The notes: generated by a model from the letters alone, not told the origin. A stretch of DNA of 64,000 bases from Streptomyces sp. NBC_00425 (GCF_036030735.1 NZ_CP107928.1:4712001-4776000); one strand, 5' to 3'; numbered from the stretch's first letter, positions 27,428 through 37,490 are shown. Numbers and translations: made by a program.

Positions 27428-28599
27428 GCTCCCTTCGCGGCCTCGAACAGCTCCGCCCGCGGATCCTCGCCCGCGGTCGCCTCGCGATACGCCTCCAGTG
27501 CGTCACGAGCCTTCCCCGACAGGTCCTTCGGGACACTCACCTCGACGGTGACCAGCAGGTCGCCGCGGGTGCCGTCCTTGCGGACAGCGCCCTTGCCGCG
27601 CGCCCGCATGGTGCGGCCGTTGGGCGTGCCGGGCGGGAGTTTCAGGGTCAGCGACGGGCCGCCGAGCGTGGGCACCTTGACCTCGCCGCCGAGGGCCGCC
27701 TCGGTGAACGTCACCGGCACGGTCACCGTCAGGTTGTCGTCCTTGCGGCCGAACACCGGGTGGGCGCCGACGTGGACGACCACGTAGAGGTCGCCCGCCG
27801 GGCCGCCGCGCTCGCCCGGGGCGCCCTTGCCGCGCAGCCGGATGCGCTGGTTGTCCGTCACTCCCGCGGGGATGCGGACCTGCATGGTCCGCGACGACTT
27901 GGCACGGCCGCTGCCCTTGCAGTCCAGGCAGGGGTGCTCGGCGATCAGGCCGCGGCCCTTGCAGTCGGGGCAGGGGTCGGTCAGCGAGAAGCCGCCGCCC
28001 GAGCCCCGGGCCACCTGGCCGGTGCCGACGCAGGTCGGGCACACGCGCGGTGTGCCGTTCTTGTCGCCGGTTCCCGAGCACGCCTTGCACGGGGACTGCG
28101 AGGACATCCGCAGCGGGACGGTCGCGCCCTCGATCGCCTCCGTGAACGTGAGCGTGACCTCGGTGTCGATGTCCTGGCCGCGCCGGGGCTGGGTACGGGT
28201 CGTGCCCGCGCCGCCGCGGTTGAACAGGCCGCCGAACACGTCCCCGATGCCGCCGCCGAAGCCGCCCTGGGCGCCTCCGCCCTGGGCGCCGCCTCCGAAG
28301 AGGTCGCCCAGGTCGAAGTTGAAGGAGCCGCCCGCGCCCGGGCCCGGACGGAAGCCGCCGTTGCCGAAGAGGGCGCGTGCCTCGTCGTACTCCTTGCGCT
28401 TCTTGGGGTCGCCGAGGACGTCGTTCGCCTCGGAGATCTCCTTGAAGCGCTCCTCCGCCTTGACGTTGCCCTTGTTGGCGTCCGGGTGGTACTCGCGGGC
28501 GAGCTTCCGGTACGCCTTCTTGATCTCGGCCTCGGTGGCGTCCTTGGGGACGCCGAGGACCTTGTAGAAGTCCTTCTCGATGAAGTCCTTGGTGCTCAT
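27424..28599 (-). CDS. dnaJ: DnaJ co-chaperone
   Basis: 391 residues. The J domain has the HPD motif (AREYHPDANKG), followed by a Gly/Phe-rich linker (about 75-130). There are four zinc motifs (CKACSGTG, CPTCVGTG, CPDCKGRG, CLDCKGSG) and the C-terminal substrate-binding domains. It delivers clients to DnaK and stimulates its ATPase. AGGAGG precedes the ATG. It lies in the dnaK-grpE-dnaJ-hspR operon, 39 bases after grpE. Confidence 0.98.
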   Translation of the reverse strand: MSTKDFIEKDFYKVLGVPKDATEAEIKKAYRKLAREYHPDANKGNVKAEERFKEISEANDVLGDPKKRKEYDEARALFGNGGFRPGPGAGGSFNFDLGDLFGGGAQGGGAQGGFGGGIGDVFGGLFNRGGAGTTRTQPRRGQDIDTEVTLTFTEAIEGATVPLRMSSQSPCKACSGTGDKNGTPRVCPTCVGTGQVARGSGGGFSLTDPCPDCKGRGLIAEHPCLDCKGSGRAKSSRTMQVRIPAGVTDNQRIRLRGKGAPGERGGPAGDLYVVVHVGAHPVFGRKDDNLTVTVPVTFTEAALGGEVKVPTLGGPSLTLKLPPGTPNGRTMRARGKGAVRKDGTRGDLLVTVEVSVPKDLSGKARDALEAYREATAGEDPRAELFEAAKGA

Positions 28600-28638
28600 C
28601 CTCGACGTCCCTCCTTCCGCCTGCTCATCCGTTCAAGC

Positions 28639-29295
28639 TCAGCCCTCGTCCGGGCCACCGCTCTCCTTGTCGTCGCCCGCCTCCGCCTCGTCGCCCTTCG
28701 CCGCCTGCGCGCCGGGCTGCGGTTCGGCGACGGCCACCCGCGCGGGGCGGATGGTGCGCTCGCCGATCCGATACCCCGGCTGCAGAATCGCCACGCACGT
28801 CGTCTCGGTGACGTCGGGTGCGTAACTGTGCATCAGGGCTTCGTGGATCGTCGGGTCGAAGGGCTCGCCCTCCTTGCCGAACTGCTGCAGGCCCATCTTC
28901 GCCGCGACGGTCTCCAGCGATTCGCCCACGGACTTGAAGCCGCCGACGAACTCGCCGTGTTCCCGCGCGCGGCCGATGTCGTCGAGCACGGGCAGGAGCT
29001 CGGTCAGGAGGTTCGCGACGGCGATCTCCTTGACCGCGATCCGGTCGCGCTCGACCCGGCGGCGGTAGTTCTGGTACTCGGCCTGGAGGCGCTGGAGATC
29101 GGCGGTGCGCTCGCCGAGGGCGGTGCGCACCTGGTCCAGCTGGGCCACCAGACCGGCTGTCTGGTTCGCGTCCCCGGCCGGGGCCGCCCCGTCCGCCGGA
29201 GCGGACGAGGAGGCGGCCTTCGGCTCGGCGTCTTCAGGGGTGGCGCCGGAGGGGACGTCGGGCTTCTCCTCGAAGCCCGGGGTCTCCTCCGTCAC
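28639..29295 (-). CDS. grpE: GrpE nucleotide exchange factor
   Basis: 218 residues. An acidic disordered N-terminus is followed by a long coiled coil ([20 protein letters not shown] ... [13 protein letters not shown]) and a C-terminal beta domain ([40 protein letters not shown]). It exchanges ADP for ATP on DnaK. The GTG start overlaps the dnaK stop (GTGA), indicating coupling. Confidence 0.97.
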   Translation of the reverse strand: MTEETPGFEEKPDVPSGATPEDAEPKAASSSAPADGAAPAGDANQTAGLVAQLDQVRTALGERTADLQRLQAEYQNYRRRVERDRIAVKEIAVANLLTELLPVLDDIGRAREHGEFVGGFKSVGESLETVAAKMGLQQFGKEGEPFDPTIHEALMHSYAPDVTETTCVAILQPGYRIGERTIRPARVAVAEPQPGAQAAKGDEAEAGDDKESGGPDEG

Positions 29296-31130
29296 GCGGC
29301 ACCGTCCTTGCGCTCGTCGTCCACGATCTCGGCGTCCACGACGTCGTCGTCGGCCTTCGGGGCGTCACCCTGCGGGGCGTCGGCGCCGGGCGCGGCCTGG
29401 GCGTCGGCGTACATGGCCTGGCCGACCTTCTGCGAGACCGCGGCGACCTTCTCGGTGGCCGTGCGGATCTCGGCGGTGTCCTCGCCCTTGAGCGCGGCCT
29501 TCAGCTCCTCGACGGCGGCCTCGACCTCGGTCTTGACCTCGCCGGGGACCTTGTCCTCGTTGTCCTTGAGGAACTTCTCCGTCTGGTAGACGAGCTGCTC
29601 GCCCTGGTTGCGGGCCTCGGCGGCCTCGCGGCGGCGGTGGTCCTCGTCCGCGTACTGCTCGGCCTCCTGGCGCATGCGGTCGACCTCGTCCTTCGGCAGC
29701 GAGGAGCCGCCGGTGACCGTCATCTTCTGCTCCTTGCCCGTGCCGAGGTCCTTCGCGGTCACGTGCATGATGCCGTTGGCGTCGATGTCGAAGGCGACCT
29801 CGATCTGCGGGACGCCGCGGGGCGCCGGCGGCAGACCGGTCAGCTCGAACATGCCGAGCTTCTTGTTGTAGGCCGCGATCTCGCGCTCACCCTGGTAGAC
29901 CTGGATCTGCACCGACGGCTGGTTGTCCTCGGCCGTGGTGAAGATCTCCGAACGCTTCGTCGGGATCGTGGTGTTGCGCTCGATCAGCTTGGTCATGATG
30001 CCGCCCTTGGTCTCGATGCCGAGGGACAGCGGGGTGACGTCGAGGAGCAGGACGTCCTTGACCTCGCCCTTGAGGACACCGGCCTGGAGCGCGGCGCCGA
30101 TGGCGACGACCTCGTCCGGGTTCACGCCCTTGTTGGCGTCCTGACCGCCGGTCAGCTCCTTGACGAGCTCGGCGACGGCGGGCATCCGGGTCGAACCGCC
30201 GACGAGAACGACGTGGTCGATCTCGGAGAGGTTGATGCCGGCGTCCTTGATGACGTTGTGGAACGGCGTCTTGCAGCGCTCCAGAAGGTCGGCCGTCAGC
30301 TGCTGGAACTGGGCGCGGGTGAGCTTCTCGTCCAGGTGCAGCGGACCCTCGGCGGACGCCGTGATGTAGGGCAGGTTGATCGAGGTCTCGGTGGACGAGG
30401 ACAGCTCGATCTTCGCCTTCTCGGCGGCCTCGCGCAGACGCTGCAGCGCCATCTTGTCCTTGGCGAGGTCCACGCCGTGGCCGGCCTTGAACTGCTGCAC
30501 CAGGTAGTCGACGACACGCTGGTCCCAGTCGTCGCCGCCGAGGTGGTTGTCGCCGTTGGTGGCCTTCACCTCGACGACGCCGTCACCGATCTCCAGGAGG
30601 GACACGTCGAAGGTGCCGCCGCCGAGGTCGAAGACGAGGATCGTCTGGTCGTCCTTGTCGAGGCCGTACGCGAGCGCGGCCGCGGTGGGCTCGTTGACGA
30701 TGCGCAGGACGTTGAGACCGGCGATCTCGCCGGCTTCCTTCGTCGCCTGGCGCTCGGAGTCGTTGAAGTACGCCGGGACGGTGATGACCGCGTCGGCCAC
30801 CTTCTCGCCCAGGTAGGCCTCCGCGTCGCGCTTGAGCTTCTGCAGGATGAAGGCGCTCATCTGCTGCGGGTTGAAGTTCTTCCCGTCGAGCTCGATCGTC
30901 CAGTCCGTGCCCATGTGGCGCTTCACGGAGCGGATGGTCCGGTCCACGTTCGTGACCGCCTGCCGCTTCGCGACCTCGCCGACGAGGACTTCACCGTTCT
31001 TCGCGAAGGCGACGACGGACGGCGTGGTCCTGGCACCCTCGGCGTTGGTGATGACGGTGGGCTCGCCGCCCTCCAGAACGCTGACGACGGAGTTGGTTGT
31101 GCCCAGGTCGATGCCGACCGCACGTGCCAT
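29292..31130 (-). CDS. dnaK: DnaK (Hsp70) chaperone
   Basis: 612 residues. N-terminal ATPase domain with [20 protein letters not shown] and the phosphate-binding block [16 protein letters not shown]; linker [16 protein letters not shown]; substrate-binding beta domain; and helical lid ending in an acidic tail. GGAGGA lies eight bases before the ATG. Two HAIR boxes upstream show HspR control. In Streptomyces DnaK also acts as HspR co-repressor. Confidence 0.99.
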   Translation of the reverse strand: MARAVGIDLGTTNSVVSVLEGGEPTVITNAEGARTTPSVVAFAKNGEVLVGEVAKRQAVTNVDRTIRSVKRHMGTDWTIELDGKNFNPQQMSAFILQKLKRDAEAYLGEKVADAVITVPAYFNDSERQATKEAGEIAGLNVLRIVNEPTAAALAYGLDKDDQTILVFDLGGGTFDVSLLEIGDGVVEVKATNGDNHLGGDDWDQRVVDYLVQQFKAGHGVDLAKDKMALQRLREAAEKAKIELSSSTETSINLPYITASAEGPLHLDEKLTRAQFQQLTADLLERCKTPFHNVIKDAGINLSEIDHVVLVGGSTRMPAVAELVKELTGGQDANKGVNPDEVVAIGAALQAGVLKGEVKDVLLLDVTPLSLGIETKGGIMTKLIERNTTIPTKRSEIFTTAEDNQPSVQIQVYQGEREIAAYNKKLGMFELTGLPPAPRGVPQIEVAFDIDANGIMHVTAKDLGTGKEQKMTVTGGSSLPKDEVDRMRQEAEQYADEDHRRREAAEARNQGEQLVYQTEKFLKDNEDKVPGEVKTEVEAAVEELKAALKGEDTAEIRTATEKVAAVSQKVGQAMYADAQAAPGADAPQGDAPKADDDVVDAEIVDDERKDGAA

Positions 31131-31150
31131 GGTGATCTTCCTCCAGCTGA

Positions 31151-31171
31151 CTTGAGTGGAACGGACTCAAG
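31151..31171. promoter_or_regulatory. HAIR box 1 of the dnaK operon
   Basis: CTTGAGT-GGAACGG-ACTCAAG, a perfect match to the HspR operator consensus, 20 bases upstream of the dnaK start codon. Confidence 0.95.
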
Positions 31172-31202
31172 TGTGCACGAAGCTCACCGCCCGGTCAACA
31201 GA

Positions 31203-31223
31203 CCTGAGTCGAACGCACTCAAC
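31203..31223. promoter_or_regulatory. HAIR box 2 of the dnaK operon
   Basis: CCTGAGT-CGAACGC-ACTCAAC, one mismatch per arm from the HspR consensus, its start 52 bases from box 1 (about five helical turns). It lies just beyond the 3' end of the neighbouring membrane-protein gene. Confidence 0.85.
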
Positions 31224-31225
31224 TC

Positions 31226-32428
31226 TTATCCGTTCCTTACACGCAAGGATCCGTTGACCTGCGTCGACACAGCGCGTCCCGCCCGTCGTTCACCGGATTC
31301 CGGGTGATGTGCGCGGCCCTCGGATTGACGCCGCGGCGCATACACGGGCGCGCGCCGCGCCTCCCGGGAGGCGCGGGCCTGCGGCGTCCGCCGGGCGCGG
31401 CCGGCGCCCCGGAGCCGGCGTCCACGCGCGCGTGGCGGCCCGTACACCGGGACCCGCAGCAGCCCGAGCACGACGACGAGTGCCCCGCCCGCGACCCATG
31501 ACACCGCCTGCACGTCGACCACCGCGGCGTGCACCAGCACCCCCGTGAGCACCGCGCCGAAGGCCGCGAGACCGAGGAGCACGGCCGCGCCCTGGGCGGT
31601 GAGCCCGAGCCGCCGCAGCCGGTGGGCGAGATGGTCCGGCGCGCCGCGCAGCAGGGGCCGTCCGGCCAGCCGCCGCGACACCGCCACCAGCAGGACGTCC
31701 GCTCCGCCGACCGCGGTGAGCGCGAACAGCACCCCGGCGCCGACGACCGGATCGTGCCCCGCGCGGGCGAAGACGGCGGCCGAGGCGAGCAGGAAGCCCG
31801 CGAAGAGCGAGCCGCAGGCCCCCAGGGCGACACGCGCGGGGGGCCAGTTGTGCATCAGGAAGCCGGTCAGCGCGGCGGCGAGCACGCTGAGCAGCACCAC
31901 CAGACCGTCCATGACCTCGACGGCGACACACGCGGCGACCCCGAACGCGGTGAGCACGCCGACCGTCCCGGCGACGCCGTCGGCGTGGTCGAGCGCCCGG
32001 AAGGCGAGGGCGACGAAGGTGATCCAGCCGACGCCCACCGCCGCGGAGACCACCCCGGCGACCGTCCCGGCGTCCCCGTACATCTCCCCGTACGGCACCA
32101 CGAAGGTCGCCGCGACGGCCGTGCCGACGACCAGGAAGCGGGTCTTGAGCCGGCACACGTCCGCGACCAGCCCGAGCGCGGCGACGGCGCCGGCCGCGAC
32201 GAGCAGGACCTCGATGCCGTCCCCGAGGGGCGCGACGCCCGTCCGGTCGCCGGCGGCCGCGACGGCACAGGTGGTGAGCACGACGGCGGCGCCGCCGGAC
32301 AGGGGCACGCGCCGCTGTCGCTGCCGTCGGTCGGTCAGACCGAGACGCAGGGCGGGCACGCGCAGCAGCGCGGCGAGGACGGCGGCGAGGAGCAGGGCGG
32401 CGGTGGCGGCAGCGATCCCGTAGAGCAC
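31226..32428 (-). CDS. WecA/MraY-like polytopic membrane protein, catalytic residues altered
   Basis: 400 residues with about ten TM helices and a basic cytoplasmic tail of about 75 residues. It follows polyprenyl-phosphate sugar-1-phosphate transferases: RQRRVPLSGGAAVVLTT (cf. P-x-GG), RALDHADGVAG in place of the DNxDGLAxG catalytic motif, HNWPPARVALGACGSLFAGF in place of N...FMGDxGS, and APDHLAHRLRRLG as the HxxH-type loop. The key Asn of DN is His and the Asp of GD is Ala, so activity may be lost or altered. GTG start. Its 3' end comes within three bases of a HAIR box of the dnaK operon, which reads the same way downstream. Confidence 0.7.
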   Translation of the reverse strand: MLYGIAAATAALLLAAVLAALLRVPALRLGLTDRRQRQRRVPLSGGAAVVLTTCAVAAAGDRTGVAPLGDGIEVLLVAAGAVAALGLVADVCRLKTRFLVVGTAVAATFVVPYGEMYGDAGTVAGVVSAAVGVGWITFVALAFRALDHADGVAGTVGVLTAFGVAACVAVEVMDGLVVLLSVLAAALTGFLMHNWPPARVALGACGSLFAGFLLASAAVFARAGHDPVVGAGVLFALTAVGGADVLLVAVSRRLAGRPLLRGAPDHLAHRLRRLGLTAQGAAVLLGLAAFGAVLTGVLVHAAVVDVQAVSWVAGGALVVVLGLLRVPVYGPPRARGRRLRGAGRARRTPQARASREARRAPVYAPRRQSEGRAHHPESGERRAGRAVSTQVNGSLRVRNG

Positions 32429-32449
32429 GGATATAAATTAGTCATAAAT

Positions 32450-32464
32450 GTACCAATTTGGTAC
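32450..32464. promoter_or_regulatory. AT-rich palindrome in the divergent promoter region
   Basis: GTACCA-ATT-TGGTAC sits in an unusually AT-rich stretch between the divergent membrane-protein and Fe-S-protein genes. It is a candidate operator; no assignment possible. Confidence 0.35.
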
Positions 32465-32636
32465 GAATAACACGGCCGGATTGCGCCTTGTTTCTGAGGC
32501 AACCCTCAGCGACTCAGATCACTCCGCCCCCCGCTACAGTGCGACGCAGAATAAGGGGTACTCTCAGACGGACTGCATAAGTTACCGCTTAGTAATCTCT
32601 GATCGAAGTCCCCTCGCAGGCCCGAGGAGCCCCCGA

Positions 32637-34928
32637 ATGCAACTCGCCGCGATCATCGTGTCGCTGGTCCTGACCGTGGTCGGCGTCGCGCTGCTCGCAC
32701 GCGCCATCGGTCAGTTCGTCCGGTACTTCAAACTGGGCCAGCCGGTCCCGGCCGGCGCCCGGACCGACAACCCCTACGCGCGCAGCGTGACCCTGGTACG
32801 GGAGTTCCTCGGCCACACGCGGATGAACCGCTGGGGCATCGTCGGCTTCGCCCACTGGTTCGTCGCCATCGGCTTCCTGACACTGCCGCCGACCCTGGCG
32901 CAGGCGTTCGGCCAGCTGTTCCAGGCCGACTGGACACTCCCCTGGATCGGCGAGTTCCTGCCGTTCGAGCTGTACATCGAGTTCATCGGCGTGATGACGA
33001 TCCTCGGCATCGCCGTGCTCATCGTGATCCGCCTGCTGAACCTGCCGTCGCGTCCGGGCCGCAAGTCCCGCTTCGCGGGCTCCAAGGCGGGCCAGGCGTA
33101 CTTCGTCGAGTACGTCATCCTCACCATCGGCCTCGCCATCTACACCCTGCGCGGCCTCGAGGGCGCGATCCACCACGTGGACCACTACGAGGCCGCGTAC
33201 TTCGCCTCGTACCCCCTGGTGCTGGCCTTCAAGGGACTGAGCGTCCCCACCCTCCAGACGCTGGTCTACTTCACCGCGATGGTGAAGATCGGCACCTCGT
33301 TCATCTGGATGATCGTGGTCTCGCTCAACACCAACATGGGCGTGGCCTGGCACCGCTTCCTGGCGTTCCCGAACATCTGGTTCAAGCGCGAGGCGACCGG
33401 CGGGACGGCCCTCGGCGGTCTGCAGCCGATGACGTCCGGCGGCAAGCCGATCGACTTCACCGACCCCGGCGACGACGACGTCTTCGGCGTCTCCCAGGTC
33501 GAGCAGTTCTCCTGGAAGGGCCTGCTGGACTTCTCCACCTGCACCGAGTGCGGCCGCTGTCAGTCGCAGTGCCCCGCCTGGAACACCGGCAAGCCGCTCT
33601 CCCCCAAGCTCCTCATCATGTCGCTGCGCGACCACGCGCACGCCAAGGCCCCGTACCTGCTGGCCGGCGGCGGCAAGACGATGGAGGGCGAGGAGAAGGC
33701 CTCCGAGGAGCAGCTCAAGGACGTCCCCGCGACCGCTCTCGCCGAGGCCGAGCGGCCCCTCATCGGCACCGCCGAGGAGAACGGCGTCATCGACCCGGAC
33801 GTCCTGTGGTCCTGCACCACCTGCGGCGCCTGCGTCGAGCAGTGCCCCGTCGACATCGAGCACGTCGACCACATCGTCGACATGCGCCGCTACCAGGTGA
33901 TGATCGAGTCCGCGTTCCCGTCCGAGGCGGGCACGATGCTCAAGAACCTGGAGAAGAAGGGCAACCCCTGGGGCCTGGCCAAGAAGCAGCGCCTGGAGTG
34001 GCTGAAGGAGGTCGACTTCGAGGTGCCGGTCGTCGGCCAGGACATCGAGGACCTGACCGAGGTCGAGTACCTGTACTGGGTCGGCTGCGCCGGCGCCCTC
34101 GAGGACCGCGCCAAGAAGACGACGAAGGCCTTCGCCGAACTGCTGCACATCGCGGGCGTCAAGTTCGCGATCATGGGCGGCGACGAGAAGTGCACCGGTG
34201 ACTCCGCCCGCCGCCTCGGCAACGAGCCCCTCTTCCAGGAGCTCGGCATGGAGAACGTCATGGCGCTGAACATGGCGTTCGGCGAGGAGCTGGACGACGA
34301 CGGCAAGGTCGTCCCGGAGTCCGCCAAGCCGAAGTCGGCGAAGAAGATCGTCGCCACCTGCCCGCACTGCCTCAACACGATCGGCAACGAGTACCCGCAG
34401 CTCGGCGGCGACTACGAGGTCATCCACCACACCCAGCTGCTCCAGCACCTGGTGGACGAGGGCAAGCTGATCCCGGTGACCCCGGTCGAGGGCATCATCA
34501 CGTACCACGACCCCTGCTACCTGGGCCGGCACAACAAGATCTACACGCCGCCGCGCGACATCATCGCGAGCGTCCCGGGTCTGCGCAACGAGGAGATGCA
34601 CCGCCACAAGGAGCGCGGCTTCTGCTGCGGCGCGGGCGGCGCACGGATGTGGATGGAGGAGCGGATCGGCAAGCGCATCAACAACGAGCGCGTCGACGAA
34701 GCCCTCTCCCTCAACCCCGACATCGTCTCCACCGCCTGCCCGTTCTGCCTCGTCATGCTGACCGACTCGGTCAACGGCAAGAAGAACGAGGGCAAGGCCA
34801 AGGAGTCCATCCAGGTCGTGGACGTCTCCCAGCTCCTCCTGGAGTCGGTCAAGACGCCGGTCGACGACGAGCCCCCGGCGGGCGAGTCGGAGACCGAGAG
34901 CGAGCCGGAGCCCCAGCCGGTGAAGTGA
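32637..34928 (+). CDS. membrane-bound Fe-S oxidoreductase (HdrD/GlpC-like, CCG domains)
   Basis: 763 residues. The N-terminal part has about five TM helices with histidines (HWFVAIGF, IHHVDHYEAAYF) of NarI-like type. Two 4Fe-4S motifs follow (CTECGRCQSQCPAW and CTTCGACVEQCPVDIEHVDH). The C-terminal half carries cysteine-rich CCG domains (CPHCLNTIGNEYP, YHDPCYLGRHN, CCGAGGARMWMEE, CPFCLVMLTD). It is a conserved actinobacterial protein that presumably passes electrons between quinone and a soluble partner; the donor is unknown. GAGGAG eight bases before the ATG fixes the start. An in-frame extension to 32448 covers promoter DNA. Confidence 0.9.
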   Translation: MQLAAIIVSLVLTVVGVALLARAIGQFVRYFKLGQPVPAGARTDNPYARSVTLVREFLGHTRMNRWGIVGFAHWFVAIGFLTLPPTLAQAFGQLFQADWTLPWIGEFLPFELYIEFIGVMTILGIAVLIVIRLLNLPSRPGRKSRFAGSKAGQAYFVEYVILTIGLAIYTLRGLEGAIHHVDHYEAAYFASYPLVLAFKGLSVPTLQTLVYFTAMVKIGTSFIWMIVVSLNTNMGVAWHRFLAFPNIWFKREATGGTALGGLQPMTSGGKPIDFTDPGDDDVFGVSQVEQFSWKGLLDFSTCTECGRCQSQCPAWNTGKPLSPKLLIMSLRDHAHAKAPYLLAGGGKTMEGEEKASEEQLKDVPATALAEAERPLIGTAEENGVIDPDVLWSCTTCGACVEQCPVDIEHVDHIVDMRRYQVMIESAFPSEAGTMLKNLEKKGNPWGLAKKQRLEWLKEVDFEVPVVGQDIEDLTEVEYLYWVGCAGALEDRAKKTTKAFAELLHIAGVKFAIMGGDEKCTGDSARRLGNEPLFQELGMENVMALNMAFGEELDDDGKVVPESAKPKSAKKIVATCPHCLNTIGNEYPQLGGDYEVIHHTQLLQHLVDEGKLIPVTPVEGIITYHDPCYLGRHNKIYTPPRDIIASVPGLRNEEMHRHKERGFCCGAGGARMWMEERIGKRINNERVDEALSLNPDIVSTACPFCLVMLTDSVNGKKNEGKAKESIQVVDVSQLLLESVKTPVDDEPPAGESETESEPEPQPVK

Positions 34929-35188
34929 CCCGCGCACCGGCCCGTGAACCGGCCGGTGAGCAACCCGGACGGCCCTGCCGACGCCCCCGTGTCCCACCCG
35001 GACGCGGGGGCGTCGCCGTTCCCCTCCGCCGTGCGTCCACACCCCTACGACACCCCGTGACACTCCCTGAAGAACCACCGACTCCAGCCCCGTTACTCCC
35101 CTTAGGGGATGTCACAGGTCGGCAGCAAAGCCGTGCGCGAACGGCGGCCCCGGCACGTCACCCCGCGGGAGCAGGTACGTTCGAAGAC

Positions 35189-36244
35189 GTGGCTGGATTC
35201 AGGATCGGACGCGGCGGCCGGGACAACCGAGCCCCGCAAACGCGACCGCAACACCCTCCGTACGGGCAGCAGGCGCCCCAGGGACCGTCGCGGCCCTCAG
35301 GACCGTCGGGTCCCGCGGGGCCGTCGGGTCCCGCGGGGCCGTCGGGTCCCGCGGGGCCGTCGGGTCCCCCCGGGCCGTCCTACGGCTACCCGTCGGCCCA
35401 GCAGCCGTACCCGCAGCGCCCGCAGTACGGCGGCGCGGGCGGCGGCCAGTGGCCGCAGGCGAACGGCGGCGGCCACGGCGGCCGGAGCGGCGACGAGCCG
35501 GAGTACTTCGGCGGTGACGCGCCGTACGGCGCCCCGGGCGGACACGGCGGACACGGCGGACACGGCGGCGTCCCGCACGACCCGTACGCCGCGAACAACC
35601 CGGGCCACACCCAGGCCTTCTCGATCGACGACCACCAGCAGTACGACCAGTACAACCAGGGCGGCACCTACCACGCCGGGGCGGCGCCCGCCGGCCCGGT
35701 CGGTCCGCGCCTGCACTGGAAGGCGCTGCTGAAGGGCATCGTCCTCGCCCCCCAGCAGACCTTCCACCAGATGCGGGACTACACGATGTGGGGCCCCGCC
35801 CTCGTCGTCACGTTCCTCTACGGCCTGCTCGCGGTCTTCGGCTTCGACGGCGCCCGCTCGGACGCCATAAACGCGACGCTCTCCAACGCGATCCCGATCG
35901 TCCTGACGACGGCCGTCGCGATGGTGCTGAGCTCGTTCGTGCTGGGCGTGGTCACCCACACGCTGGCCCGTCAGCTCGGCGGTGACGGCGCATGGCAGCC
36001 CACCGTCGGCCTCTCCATGCTGATCATGTCCCTGACTGACGCACCGCGGCTGGTCGTCGCGATGTTCTTCGGCGGCGACGCGTCGTTCGTGCAGCTGCTC
36101 GGCTGGGCGACGTGGGTGGCCGCCGGCGCCCTGCTGACCATGATGGTCAGCCGCTCCCACGACCTGCCGTGGCCGAAGGCGCTCGGCGCGTCGTCGATCC
36201 AGCTGATCGCGCTGCTGTCGATCGTGAAGCTGGGCACGTTCTAG
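35189..36244 (+). CDS. Yip1-family membrane protein with collagen-like linker
   Basis: 351 residues. The N-terminal half is disordered: GPSGPAGPSGPAGPSGP-type collagen-like triplets, then Gly/His/Tyr-rich sequence. The C-terminal half has about five TM helices (HWKALLKGIVLAPQQTFHQM; ALVVTFLYGLLAVFGF; IPIVLTTAVAMVLSSFVLGV; LGWATWVAAGALLTMMV; SSIQLIALLSIVKLGTF) and fits the Yip1 domain. Start taken as the GTG giving VAGFRIGRGGRDNRAPQ, a common N-terminus in Streptomyces orthologues. Role unknown. A strong hairpin ends it. Confidence 0.8.
   Translation: MAGFRIGRGGRDNRAPQTRPQHPPYGQQAPQGPSRPSGPSGPAGPSGPAGPSGPAGPSGPPGPSYGYPSAQQPYPQRPQYGGAGGGQWPQANGGGHGGRSGDEPEYFGGDAPYGAPGGHGGHGGHGGVPHDPYAANNPGHTQAFSIDDHQQYDQYNQGGTYHAGAAPAGPVGPRLHWKALLKGIVLAPQQTFHQMRDYTMWGPALVVTFLYGLLAVFGFDGARSDAINATLSNAIPIVLTTAVAMVLSSFVLGVVTHTLARQLGGDGAWQPTVGLSMLIMSLTDAPRLVVAMFFGGDASFVQLLGWATWVAAGALLTMMVSRSHDLPWPKALGASSIQLIALLSIVKLGTF
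35303..35374. repeat. 18-bp collagen-like repeat
   Basis: Three perfect copies of an 18-bp unit and a fourth variant copy, encoding GPSGPA triplets in the Yip1-like gene. Confidence 0.85.
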
Positions 36245-36271
36245 GACGGACCCCGACGCCTCCGGCAGTCA

Positions 36272-36315
36272 CGTGAAAGGGCCCCCGCCGACGAGAAGGC
36301 GGGGGCCCTTTCACG
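36272..36315 (+). terminator. hairpin terminator after the Yip1-like gene
   Basis: Perfect 18-bp arms (36272-36289 and 36298-36315), eight-base loop, with runs of A and T near the base of the stem. Confidence 0.85.
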
Positions 36316-36495
36316 CGCCCGGCTTCACGCGCCCGGCTTCCCGCCCCCGGCTTCACGCCCGGCACCGTAGCCGAGAGCGACGGACCACGCATCCCGGACG
36401 GGTGCAAATGTCACATCAACCGCATGTCGCACCAGAATGACTACAGAGAGTCAGTTAGCGTGACGGCTCCCTACCACCTCTTACTGGGAGTGCGC

Positions 36496-37281
36496 GTGAA
36501 AGCTCGCTTTGGCCTGAGGCGGGGACCGGTGCTCATGGCCGCCCTGCTGGTCGCCGTCATCGCCATGATCCTTCCGGGTACCGCCGTCGCCGGCACCGAC
36601 GGCGGCCGCGCCCTCGCCGACCACTGGGGCGTGATCACCCGCAACACGATCGGCTCCCCCGTCGCCGCGCTGCGCAACGGGCCGTACGGCTCGTTCGGCG
36701 TGACCGGCACGTCCGCACGGCCGCCGTACGGCCGGGGCAGTCTCGGCATCGAGGTGGTGGGCGCCGCTCCGGGAGTGAACCCGCCGGTCGTCGAGAAGGT
36801 CGACTTCGGCAACGAGGTGGACTTCTACGGAAAGTCGCTGCTGAGCCTGCGTCGAGCGGGATTCCACGTCTTCCAGACCGGCGAGAACATCTCGTACGGC
36901 GGAGTGACGAACATGCCGAACATCAGGATCGAGATCGACCCGAACCTGAACAGCACCTCCGACTACTCCTCTCTGGTGTGGCTGCCGGCGGCGTCGCCGA
37001 CCGTGAACAGCTGGAGCCCGTTCCTCGACGCGACGACGACCGGGGGCTGGTTCCTCACGGGCAACGCGGGCGCCGTGACGGGTTGCGCGCTCGCCACCCC
37101 GTGCACCTTCAGCGCGCTCAAGGCCGCGTTCACGTCGCGCAACGCCAGGCCGACCGTCCTGACGGTCTCGGTGGGCAAGGGACGTGACTTCATGTGGACC
37201 GGCGCGGTCGACGGCCTGCGACTCAACGACTACGTCTACGACTTCGAGCCGGACGGTGTGAAGGCGCTGCACAAGAGGTGA
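36496..37281 (+). CDS. secreted protein of unknown function
   Basis: 261 residues. Signal peptide VKARFGLRRGPVLMAALLVA ... GTAVAG. The mature region begins TDGGRALADHWGVITRNTIGS and is Gly/Asn/Ser-rich with beta-strand character (FGNEVDFYGKSLLSL, NMPNIRIEIDPNL, YSSLVWLPAASPTVN). One Cys pair (GCALATPCTF) may form a disulfide. GGGAG five bases before the GTG supports this start over ones further upstream. It resembles a family of actinobacterial exported proteins, but I cannot name it. Confidence 0.75.
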   Translation: MKARFGLRRGPVLMAALLVAVIAMILPGTAVAGTDGGRALADHWGVITRNTIGSPVAALRNGPYGSFGVTGTSARPPYGRGSLGIEVVGAAPGVNPPVVEKVDFGNEVDFYGKSLLSLRRAGFHVFQTGENISYGGVTNMPNIRIEIDPNLNSTSDYSSLVWLPAASPTVNSWSPFLDATTTGGWFLTGNAGAVTGCALATPCTFSALKAAFTSRNARPTVLTVSVGKGRDFMWTGAVDGLRLNDYVYDFEPDGVKALHKR

Positions 37282-37490
37282 GAGTCACCGGGCTCTCACC
37301 GAGAGCCTCCTGAGGGCCGTCCGCAGGGGGCTTGGAGGATCTTCCCCCCAAAGCCCCCCGGAACGGCCCGAGTCCGCAGACGGCTCGGAGAACCCACGAG
37401 CAACTCGTACAACCCCTCTCCCTCTTCACGGGTCCGATCGAGCGGCACGCGCACCCGCGCGCACCTCTCCGCTCGTCACGAGGGACCTCC

